Positions 1-6,308 of a DNA stretch of 28,263 nucleotides are shown in pieces. Source of the DNA: JBOGGX01 sp050744245 (GTDB lineage: Bacteria; Actinomycetota; Acidimicrobiia; Acidimicrobiales; JBOGGX01); assembly GCA_050744245.1 (NCBI GenBank), contig JBOGGX010000200.1:1-28263 (forward strand), written 5' to 3'. The notes under the pieces were generated by a model, which worked only from the letters and a program-made list of their open reading frames with translations, had not been told where the DNA came from and did not search any database. The position numbers and the translations under genes are program-made. The stretch's first letter is position 1. Every line of letters starts with the position of its first letter.

Positions 1-145
1 CCGACGGGGCCGCGGTGGGCTCGCCCGCGGCCGGAGGCGGCGCCGGCGGGGCGACGGCCGCCGTGGGCAGACCGAGCAACCCGGTGACCACGGCACCGAC
101 AAAGACAGCGAAAAGCACGGCGAAACCCCGCCGAGGTGACCTCAT
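1..145 (-). CDS. Secreted protein, N-terminal fragment cut by the window edge
   Basis: An ATG at 143-145 is preceded by a good Shine-Dalgarno (GGGGGAG on the minus strand, 6 bases upstream). The 48 visible codons give a typical export signal: a basic start (MRSPRRG), a hydrophobic core (FAVLFAVFVGAVVTGLLGL), then an Ala/Pro-rich stretch that could hold the signal-peptidase site. The rest lies outside the window, so no function can be given. It follows the CoA-transferase beta gene by 50 bases on the same strand and may be the last gene of that operon, or separately expressed. Confidence 0.6.
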   Translation of the reverse strand, partial: MRSPRRGFAVLFAVFVGAVVTGLLGLPTAAVAPPAPPPAAGEPTAAPS

Positions 146-195
146 TGTCGACTCCCCCTGCCCGCGGCCGAGCAGAGCAGCCGGCCGAACCGGGC

Positions 196-912
196 CTACG
201 GAACCCCCTTGGTCGCCTCCAGCTCGCGGAGCACCGCCAGCTCCTCGGCGGACGGCGGGGCCGACTCGGTGACGTCGTCGGCCACCTTCAGCTCCCAGCC
301 CGTGGCCCGGCGGGCCATGTCGACCGTGCCGCCCGGGTGCAGCTGCACAAGGGTCAGCTCGCCGTCGTGTCTGGCCAGCACGCCGAGATCGGTGATGACG
401 GTGTCGACCCGGTTGCCCACCGAGGTCCTGAACGACAGCTTCTCGACGAAGGCCCGGGCCGTATGGCGCAGCATCACCACCACCCGCCGGCAGGACATGG
501 CGATCTCCGGGGCGCCGCCGGCGCCGGGCAACCGGACCGTCGGCTTGCGGTAGTCGCCGATCACCGTGGTGTTGATGTTGGCCCACCGGTCGAGCTGGGC
601 CGCCCAGAGGAAGCCGACGTCGATCCGCCCGGCCTGCAGCCAGTAGTTGAAGATCTCCGGCACCGACACCACCGAGTCGGCGGTCTCGGCCAGCTCGCCG
701 TCACCGATCGACAGCGGGAGGTGCCGCGGCTTGGCCCCGATCGTGCCCGACTCGTAGACGAGCACGAGCTCGGGCGCGTGGGTCCTGCGGGCCAGGTTGG
801 CCGCGGTGGACGGCAGGCCGATGCCGACGAAGCACACCTCGCCGTCCCGCAGCTCGCGGGCGGCCTCGACGGTCATCATCTCGTCGGCCGTCCAGGAGGC
901 CGAACCCGTCAT
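196..912 (-). CDS. CoA-transferase, beta subunit (glutaconate/3-oxoacid type)
   Basis: A 238-residue class I CoA-transferase small subunit. The motif VYESGTIGA places a Glu at residue 54, where this family carries the catalytic glutamate that forms the glutamyl-CoA intermediate (from memory, Glu54 also in Acidaminococcus glutaconate CoA-transferase beta). The ATG overlaps the stop of the NTF2-like gene by 4 bases (ATGA), so translation is probably coupled. The alpha subunit is encoded two genes upstream. Substrate is unknown. In a hydroquinone operon the expected substrate is a ring-cleavage product such as 3-oxoadipate, but the sequence looks closer to the glutaconate/IpdB branch than to PcaJ, so a different acid is possible. 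Confidence 0.85.
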   Translation of the reverse strand: MTGSASWTADEMMTVEAARELRDGEVCFVGIGLPSTAANLARRTHAPELVLVYESGTIGAKPRHLPLSIGDGELAETADSVVSVPEIFNYWLQAGRIDVGFLWAAQLDRWANINTTVIGDYRKPTVRLPGAGGAPEIAMSCRRVVVMLRHTARAFVEKLSFRTSVGNRVDTVITDLGVLARHDGELTLVQLHPGGTVDMARRATGWELKVADDVTESAPPSAEELAVLRELEATKGVP

Positions 913-1382
913 CCGCCGTCCGGCTCCGCCAGCCACGGGTAGCGCTCGACGTCCTGGCCGGCGTAGTCGGGGTCGAGGTAGATGAAGACCCGCTGGATCA
1001 GGAAGTCGCGGATCTCGAACACGTCGCACCACCGGCCCGCGCCCCAGTCGGGTACCCCGGCCCGCCACGGCCCGTCGCGATGCTCGCCGAAACTCGTGCC
1101 CTCGGCCACGATCACGTCCGAGCCGGAGAAGACCCAGTTGAAATGGGCGAAGTCGTGGGTGATCGACCGCAGCGTGGCGCCGACGTCGCCGAACAACCGC
1201 CCGATCTCGTCCTTGCCCGTGGCCACCCCCCACTTGGGGAAGTACACCTGGGCGTCATCGGCGAAGAGGTCGAGGATGCTGGCCCCGGTCGACGTGACGC
1301 CGGCCCTGTCGAACGCCTTCAGGTACTCGATGGCCACCGACTTGCGATGCTCGTCGGTCATGGTCTGGGTGGCAACGGCCAT
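909..1382 (-). CDS. NTF2/SnoaL-like protein
   Basis: About 157 residues with the layout of the SnoaL/NTF2-like fold: an N-terminal helix with YLKAFDRAG, a strand with LFADDAQVYFPKWG, a TGKDEIGRLF helix, then long strands ending in FEIRDFLIQRVFIYLDPDY. Such small alpha+beta barrels often act as isomerases, cyclases or hydratases on small organic acids, or simply bind a ligand. I cannot name a substrate. I chose the ATG at 1380-1382, which overlaps the upstream stop by one base (TGATG) and has AAAGGGGGAG just before it. A GTG one codon earlier is also possible. The gene sits between the two CoA-transferase subunit genes, which suggests it acts on the same substrate. Confidence 0.75.
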   Translation of the reverse strand: MAVATQTMTDEHRKSVAIEYLKAFDRAGVTSTGASILDLFADDAQVYFPKWGVATGKDEIGRLFGDVGATLRSITHDFAHFNWVFSGSDVIVAEGTSFGEHRDGPWRAGVPDWGAGRWCDVFEIRDFLIQRVFIYLDPDYAGQDVERYPWLAEPDGG

Positions 1383-2221
1383 CACTCCCCCTTTGGTTGG
1401 CCGTCAACGGGCGTACGCGCCCCGCCGAGGACGTTGGCGTCGATCCAGGCGAGGAACCGGTCGCGGTCTCGGCTGATGTCGTCCCAGGCTTCGTAGAAGG
1501 CGTTGTCGCGGGCGGAGTAGCCGTGGGCATAGGACGGGTGGGCGCCGCCGGGCACCAGGGCCACCGCGGTCACGACCCAGCCGGGCAGGACCACCGCGCC
1601 GGGCGTCGGCGCCAGCTCGTCGACGATCTCCTCGACGGTCACGATCGATCGGGACGCGGCCAGCACGGCTTCCTTCTGGACGCCGAGGATGCCCCAGAGC
1701 TGGACCGCGCCGGTGCGGTCGGCGCGCTGGGCGTGGATGACCGTGACGTCCGGGTTGAGCGCGGCCACCGCGGTCAGCTCTTCGCCGGTGAACGGGCAGG
1801 TGACCGGGGCCACGTTGTCCGTGTGGGCCGGCAGGTCGGTGCCGTCGTAGCCCCGCAGGACGGCGAAGGGCAGCCCGCTCGCCCCGGCGGCGGAGCGGTT
1901 GGCCATGCCGGCGTGGCTGTGCTCCTCCACCTCCAGCGGGCGGGGCCAGCCCCGTTCGACCGCGTCGCGGAACCGGTGGAGCGATCCGACGCCCGGGTTC
2001 CCGCCCCACGAGAAGACCAGCCTGCTGGCGCAGCCCGCCCCGATGAGCTGGTCGTAGATGATGTCGGGGGTCATGCGGATCAGCGTGAGGCCGCGCCGCC
2101 GCTGCCTGATGAGCTCGTGCCCGGCGGCGAACGGGATGAGATGCGTGAACCCCTCGAGGGCCACCCGGTCGCCGTCGTCGACGAGCGCGACGGCCTCCGC
2201 CAGCGTGGTGATGCGGGCCAC
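1382..2221 (-). CDS. CoA-transferase, alpha subunit (glutaconate/3-oxoacid type)
   Basis: A 279-residue class I CoA-transferase large subunit (MARITTLAEAVALVDDGDRV, then GFTHLIPFAAGHELIR, SWGGNPGVGSLHRFRDAVERG and HSHAGMANRSAAGASGLPF). The beta subunit at 196-912 supplies the catalytic Glu, and the pair should move CoA onto a dicarboxylic or 3-oxo acid. The nearest families by appearance are glutaconate CoA-transferase A and the actinobacterial IpdA group rather than PcaI. Translation starts at a GTG four bases after the aldehyde dehydrogenase stop, with GGAGGGG about 10 bases upstream inside that gene. All genes from hapC to here are on one strand with small gaps, so one operon is likely. 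Confidence 0.85.
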   Translation of the reverse strand: MARITTLAEAVALVDDGDRVALEGFTHLIPFAAGHELIRQRRRGLTLIRMTPDIIYDQLIGAGCASRLVFSWGGNPGVGSLHRFRDAVERGWPRPLEVEEHSHAGMANRSAAGASGLPFAVLRGYDGTDLPAHTDNVAPVTCPFTGEELTAVAALNPDVTVIHAQRADRTGAVQLWGILGVQKEAVLAASRSIVTVEEIVDELAPTPGAVVLPGWVVTAVALVPGGAHPSYAHGYSARDNAFYEAWDDISRDRDRFLAWIDANVLGGARTPVDGQPKGE

Positions 2222-2225
2222 CGCC

Positions 2226-3089
2226 TCATCCCCTCCGGTACCAGGTGGGAAGATCGGCGTCGACGTTCACCCATACCGACTTGGCGTCGGTGTACTCGTG
2301 CATGGCCTCGAACCCCATCTCGCGGCCATAGCCGGAACGGCCGACGCCGCCGAACGGCGACCCGGGGTTGACCCGCTTGTAGCAGTTGATCCACACCATT
2401 CCCGAACGTAAGGCGGCGGCCAGCCGATGGGCTCGGCCGAGGTCACGGGTCCACAGGCCGGCGCCCAGGCCGTAGTCGGTGCCGTTGGCGATCTCGACGG
2501 CCTCGGCGTCGGTCCGGAACGTGGTGACGGTGACGAACGGACCGAACACCTCCTCCTGCGCCACCCGCGTCCGCCAGTCGGCCCGCACGACGGTCGGCGC
2601 CACGTAGCAGCCGGCGGCGAGGGCGGGGTCGTCCGGGGCGTGACCGCCGGTCAGGACCTGGGCGCCCTCGCCGAGCGCCACCTTGACGTAGGCGAGGACC
2701 CGGTCGCGGTGCATGGGCGCGGTGAGCGGGCCGATCTCGGTGTCCGGGTCGAGGGGGTGGCCGACCCGGATCGACCGGGCCAGGTCGACGAACCCGTCGA
2801 TGAACTCGTCGGCGATGTCCTCGTGCCGCAGCAGGCGGCTGCCGGCGATGCAGGCCTGACCCTGGTTGTGGAAGATGGCGAACGCCGATCCGTTGTTGCG
2901 GGCCGCGTCGAGATCGGCGTCGGCGAAGACGACGTTGGCGCCCTTGCCCCCCATCTCGAGCTGGACCCGTTTCAGGTTGCCGGCCGACGCCTCGACGATC
3001 CTGCGGCCGGTGGCGGTCGACCCGGTGGCGCCGGCCAGGCCATCGACGAACTCGCCGCCGATGAACAGCCTGGTCTGCACCGCGTTCAA
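2226..3089 (-). CDS. Aldehyde dehydrogenase with a large in-frame deletion (HapE/PnpE-like position; probably inactive)
   Basis: The open frame gives 287 residues where the family has about 480-500. It opens like a normal aldehyde dehydrogenase (LFIGGEFVDG), then jumps straight to TGSTATGRRIVEASAGNLKR, which normally follows some 200 residues later. The general-base Glu (LEMGGKGAN) and the catalytic Cys (NQGQACIAGSRLL) remain, as do the C-terminal EEVFGPF and PFGGVGRSGYGREMG motifs. Most of the NAD-binding half is missing, so the protein probably cannot bind cofactor. In hydroquinone operons the gene beside the dioxygenase encodes 4-hydroxymuconic semialdehyde dehydrogenase, which oxidises the ring-cleavage product to maleylacetate. 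The junction lies near 3020-3035. Start codon is uncertain: TTG at 3089 or GTG at 3080. An assembly error could also explain it. Confidence 0.75.
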   Translation of the reverse strand: MNAVQTRLFIGGEFVDGLAGATGSTATGRRIVEASAGNLKRVQLEMGGKGANVVFADADLDAARNNGSAFAIFHNQGQACIAGSRLLRHEDIADEFIDGFVDLARSIRVGHPLDPDTEIGPLTAPMHRDRVLAYVKVALGEGAQVLTGGHAPDDPALAAGCYVAPTVVRADWRTRVAQEEVFGPFVTVTTFRTDAEAVEIANGTDYGLGAGLWTRDLGRAHRLAAALRSGMVWINCYKRVNPGSPFGGVGRSGYGREMGFEAMHEYTDAKSVWVNVDADLPTWYRRG

Positions 3090-3147
3090 TCTTGCGGGCG
3101 ACTGGGGGGAGTCTGAGGGGGGCGGCCCTTGTGCCGTCGGCCATGAG

Positions 3148-3188
3148 CTCGCCCGAACGGAGTGAGCGAAGCGAACGAGTGAGGGCGA
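3148..3188. repeat. Intergenic GAACGGAGTGAGCGAA-type repeat
   Basis: Between hapD and the deleted dehydrogenase lies a run of related short units (GAACGGAGTGAGCGAA, then GCGAACGAGTGAGG), bounded by the inverted ends TCGCCC (3149-3154) and GGGCGA (3183-3188). It is noncoding in all frames. It may be a family of dispersed intergenic repeats in this genome, or a processing or attenuation hairpin within the operon. Only one copy is visible here. Confidence 0.4.
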
Positions 3189-3192
3189 AACA

Positions 3193-4173
3193 CTAGAAGT
3201 CGATGGGATAGGTGGGCGCCCGGCCGGTGGCGATCATCTCCGGGATGGCGGGTGAACCGTTCTCCCACACCAGGAGCATCGACCGTTTGGGGGCGTAGCC
3301 CTGGTGGCGGATGTCGGCGGGCATGGCGGCCACGTCACCCGGCTTCATGGTCACCTTCGACCGCATGGCGCCGCTGTTCTTGTCCTCGACGACCCAATCG
3401 ATCTGGTCGGACAGCTGCACGAACCACTCGACCCGGTCGTTGCCGTGGATGATCGGCAGGATGTACTCCTCGGTCGTCGGGCAGTACAGGCTCTCCTGGC
3501 ACACCGAGACGACCGACGGGTTCCAGGTCACGTTCGACCGCGACAGGTAGGCGAAAAGGTTGAACGCGGCGACCTCGCCCTCGAAGCCGGGCTCGGGGTG
3601 GACCTCCGGCTCCGACTGGTCGACATCGGCGAACTGGCGGTTGATGGGGAAGCCGGAGGCGTCGGAGCGGATCTCCTCGTCGCCGGGGACGCCCACCATG
3701 CGCTCGGCCGTGACCCGCCGGCGGGTGACGGCGTCGGTGTTGGATCCAGACTTGTCGCCCCACGCGGTGCCGGTCTCCTCCGGCGCCGCGAACGGATCGA
3801 AGCCGGCATTGGTCCAGGCGTCGAGCATGGCCTTGAAGGTGTCCATGATGAACTCGGCCGGGAAGTTCTCGAGGTGGTCGAGCTCGGCCTTGCGGTACGC
3901 CTCGTTGAACGAACCGGCGAACAGGTCGACGTTGCCGTAGTGGTTGATGGTGCCGACGACGGTGTCGAAGTTCACCGTGCCGTAGAAGAAGTTCCACGCC
4001 ACGTCGCGCTGGAGGGCCCGCAGGAAGCCGTCGATCGACAGGGTGTGCCTGCCCGTCGGCCACTCGACGTGGGCGAAGTACTCGTCGCGGCTGAAGCTGA
4101 ACTCGCCCAGCCGGAACACCGGGTAGCCGTGCTCGTTCACCCGGAGCGAGTCGAGGGGTGCGGTTTGGGTCAT
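3193..4173 (-). CDS. hapD: Hydroquinone 1,2-dioxygenase, large subunit
   Basis: A 326-residue protein (about 37 kDa) matching the large subunit of two-component Fe(II) hydroquinone dioxygenases (HapD, PnpD; about 38 kDa). The cupin-like core has His243, Asn245 and Glu249 in IIHGNDRVEW and His290 in ADIRHQGY. As I recall, the iron ligands of PnpD are His, Asn, Glu and His with the same spacing (0, +2, +6, +47), which is the strongest evidence. The enzyme opens hydroquinone between C1 and C2 to 4-hydroxymuconic semialdehyde. The small subunit gene is 33 bases upstream. No strong Shine-Dalgarno precedes the ATG, so coupling to hapC is likely. Substituted hydroquinones are possible substrates. 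Confidence 0.8.
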   Translation of the reverse strand: MTQTAPLDSLRVNEHGYPVFRLGEFSFSRDEYFAHVEWPTGRHTLSIDGFLRALQRDVAWNFFYGTVNFDTVVGTINHYGNVDLFAGSFNEAYRKAELDHLENFPAEFIMDTFKAMLDAWTNAGFDPFAAPEETGTAWGDKSGSNTDAVTRRRVTAERMVGVPGDEEIRSDASGFPINRQFADVDQSEPEVHPEPGFEGEVAAFNLFAYLSRSNVTWNPSVVSVCQESLYCPTTEEYILPIIHGNDRVEWFVQLSDQIDWVVEDKNSGAMRSKVTMKPGDVAAMPADIRHQGYAPKRSMLLVWENGSPAIPEMIATGRAPTYPIDF

Positions 4174-4206
4174 GGGTCGCTCACAATCGATCGGGAGGTC
4201 TGGCGC

Positions 4207-4704
4207 TCAGGAGGTCTGGCAGATCTCGGACCAACGCTCGATGGTGTCGGGCCCGATGATGGTCTGGAGCAGGATCACGGACGGGGCGTCGGCCTTGAGC
4301 CGGTAGGCGGCGTCGGCCGGCAGCAGCGCCATGTGGCCCTGGCCGCACACGAGCCGGCCCATCGGTCGGCCCGCGGGATCGTCGTCGAGGCCGACCGAGC
4401 CCAGGGCGTCCGCCGGCCGCGCCGGCTGGTCGAGCTTGACCAACTCGACCTCGACCGAGCCATCCATCACCAGGGCGAACTCGTCGTGGGCCGCGGTCCG
4501 CCACTCGGACGTGCCTTCGGCCCTGATGACCTCGAGGACGTACTGCATGTTCTTGGCCACGGCCACCTTCTCCCACGCCTTGGCGTTGGAGGCCACCTCG
4601 AACATGTTCGAGAAGGCGTAGTGGCGAGGGTCGTCGTCGATGACGTCGACGCCGCCCTTCTGGTAGTCGAGCAGGGTGCCGAACCGGGTTCGGTACTCCT
4701 TCAT
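4207..4704 (-). CDS. hapC: Hydroquinone 1,2-dioxygenase, small subunit
   Basis: A 165-residue cupin-like protein (about 18 kDa), the size of the HapC/PnpC small subunit, placed directly upstream of hapD as in characterised hydroquinone and 4-nitrophenol operons. Visible features are the N-terminal MKEYRTRFGTLLDYQKGG, YAFSNMFEVASNAKAWEKVAVAKNMQYVLEVIRAEG, a cupin-like strand HDEFALVMDGSVEVELVKL and the second half GQGHMALLPADAAYRL. In this family the small subunit is needed for activity but the iron sits in the large one. The ATG at 4702-4704 follows a G-rich Shine-Dalgarno (AGGAGGGGGG, about 9 bases away). It is the first gene of the catabolic operon. The assignment leans on its partner. Confidence 0.7.
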   Translation of the reverse strand: MKEYRTRFGTLLDYQKGGVDVIDDDPRHYAFSNMFEVASNAKAWEKVAVAKNMQYVLEVIRAEGTSEWRTAAHDEFALVMDGSVEVELVKLDQPARPADALGSVGLDDDPAGRPMGRLVCGQGHMALLPADAAYRLKADAPSVILLQTIIGPDTIERWSEICQTS

Positions 4705-4740
4705 GATGTGCGTCCCCCCTCCTGGTCGCCCACCGGGTTC

Positions 4741-4799
4741 ATCACCCCGTTCGCCGCTTGTTCGCACACCGAACGACTGTGCGCAATACGACGGGTGAT
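4741..4799. promoter_or_regulatory. Palindromic operator-like region between hapC and the VWA gene
   Basis: Three nested inverted repeats lie in the divergent intergenic space: GTTCG-n5-CGAAC at 4760-4774, CGCACA (from 4764) facing TGTGCG further right, and ATCACCC (4741-4747) facing GGGTGAT (4793-4799). GTTCG/CGAAC arms resemble operators of IclR-type regulators of aromatic catabolism, but no such regulator gene is in the window. Placement 35-95 bases upstream of hapC fits control of the catabolic operon. I could not find a convincing -35/-10 pair. Confidence 0.45.
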
Positions 4800-4895
4800 C
4801 GTAGGGGTGGGCTGCGGGGGTGTCAAGGGACCGGCCGGCCCCCCGATTCGGTGCTGGCTACCCTGTCGGCCGGGTTGGACGACGCCGCCACTCCG

Positions 4896-6290
4896 ATGTC
4901 GATTGCGACCGCGGCCGCAGAGGTCGCGGCCGAGCGGGCCGTCGCATCGGGTGTCCTCGACCGCCTCGACACCCTGGTCGGCACGCTGCGGCGGGCCGGG
5001 GTCGGCGTGCCCATCGCCTCGGTCGTCGACGCCGCCCGGGCCCTCGGGCACATCGAGCTCGAGCGCAGGAGCCAGGTCGCGGTGGCCCTCCGGTCGACGC
5101 TGGTCAAGCGGCCGGAGGACCTTCCCGTCTTCGACGCCGCCTTCGCCCGGACGTTCCCGGCGGCGATCGCGACCCCGTCGGCCTCGGCTGGCCCGGTCGG
5201 GCCCGATCCGGCCGGCGACCCGCTCAACGACGCGCTCCGCCGGGCGTTGATCCGCGGCGACCGCGACGAGCTGCACCGGCTGGCCGGCCAGGCCGTCGAT
5301 CTCCACGCCGGGCTGGAGCGGGGGGCCGGCGAGCGCTACCACCTCCAGCGCGTGCTCCGCCGGCTCAACCTGTCGAGCCTGATCCAGGAGGCGCTGCGCG
5401 ATCGGCGGCCGGGCGAGCGAGGCCGGGACCTCGACGAGCTGCTGGCGCGCCATGAGCTCACCGAGCTCACCGACGAGCTGCGCCGCCTGGTGCTCGAACT
5501 GATCCGCGAGGCGCGGGCCGACGGTCGCCGGCAGGTCGACCTGCCGGTGCGGCTCGAGGATCTCGATGTGCTGGGCGCATCCACCAGCGACCTGTGGGCC
5601 ATGCGGCGCGCCGTCCAACCCCTGGCCCGCAAGCTGGCCAGCCGGCTCGGGCGTCGCCGCCGGCGCCACACCAGGGCCGGCCGCCTCGACACCCGGCGCA
5701 CGGTCCGCCGCTCCCTGAGCAGCGGCGGCGTCCCGCTCGAGCCCGAGCTCCGCCGGCGCAGCCCCCACCGCCCCGCGCTCTGGCTGCTGTGCGACGTGTC
5801 CGGCTCGGTCGGCGAGTTCTCCCGGTTCACCTTGGCACTGGTGCAGGCGATGCACTCCGAGCTGCCGCGGACCCGGTCGTTCACCTTCGTCGACCGCGTC
5901 GACGAGGTGACCGACCTCCTGGCCCGGGCGGCCAACGACGTCGATCCCTTCCTTCTGCTCACCCGGGCCACCGCCCACCGAGGGCGGCACCAGAGCGACT
6001 ACGGGATGGTGTTCGCCGAGTTCTGGGCCAGGCACGGCCACGAGCTGGCCCCGACGGCCACCGTGGTCGTCACCGGTGACGGGCGCAGCCACGGCCGCGC
6101 CCCCGGCCTCGATGAGCTCGACGCCATCGCCGATCGCGTCCGCCACCTGTACTGGTTCGACCCCGAGCCTCGCTCGAGGTGGACGGAGGGTGACTCGGCC
6201 ATGCCGACCTACGCCCCCTACTGCGAGGCCGTGTTCGAGGTGCGCGACCTCACGCAGCTCACGACGGCCATCGAAGCCGTCGCCGGCTGA
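4896..6290 (+). CDS. VWA domain protein, CoxE-like family
   Basis: About 464 residues. The N-terminal part is helical and Arg/Glu/Leu-rich. The C-terminal half is a von Willebrand A domain with the metal-binding DxSxS motif (LLCDVSGSVGEFSRF, Asp at about residue 300) and a later VVVTGDGRSHG. The order matches CoxE-like VWA proteins (COG3552 type), which often work with a MoxR-type AAA ATPase in metallocentre or complex assembly; no such ATPase lies beside it here. Start is uncertain: ATG at 4896 sits downstream of a TACCCT -10 at 4859-4864, while GTG at 4851 and TTG at 4875 are in frame and coding-like codon use extends back to about 4851. It ends 18 bases before the convergent nrdJ stop. Confidence 0.75.
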   Translation: MSIATAAAEVAAERAVASGVLDRLDTLVGTLRRAGVGVPIASVVDAARALGHIELERRSQVAVALRSTLVKRPEDLPVFDAAFARTFPAAIATPSASAGPVGPDPAGDPLNDALRRALIRGDRDELHRLAGQAVDLHAGLERGAGERYHLQRVLRRLNLSSLIQEALRDRRPGERGRDLDELLARHELTELTDELRRLVLELIREARADGRRQVDLPVRLEDLDVLGASTSDLWAMRRAVQPLARKLASRLGRRRRRHTRAGRLDTRRTVRRSLSSGGVPLEPELRRRSPHRPALWLLCDVSGSVGEFSRFTLALVQAMHSELPRTRSFTFVDRVDEVTDLLARAANDVDPFLLLTRATAHRGRHQSDYGMVFAEFWARHGHELAPTATVVVTGDGRSHGRAPGLDELDAIADRVRHLYWFDPEPRSRWTEGDSAMPTYAPYCEAVFEVRDLTQLTTAIEAVAG

Positions 6291-6308
6291 GACGGCTGAG
6301 GCGGTCGG

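Noticed and set aside
196..2221. IpdA/IpdB of the sterol ring-degradation pathway
   Set aside because: Similar family, but the beta subunit keeps the catalytic Glu54 (ESG), which I recall IpdB lacking, and the neighbours are hydroquinone genes.
3304..5250. Long plus-strand open frame opposite hapD/hapC
   Set aside because: It mirrors the minus-strand hap genes, has low-complexity composition and no family motif; typical of high-GC antisense frames.
4701..6146. 481-residue minus-strand open frame opposite the VWA gene
   Set aside because: Composition is Gly/Ala/Gln-rich antisense; the plus strand carries a clear VWA motif.
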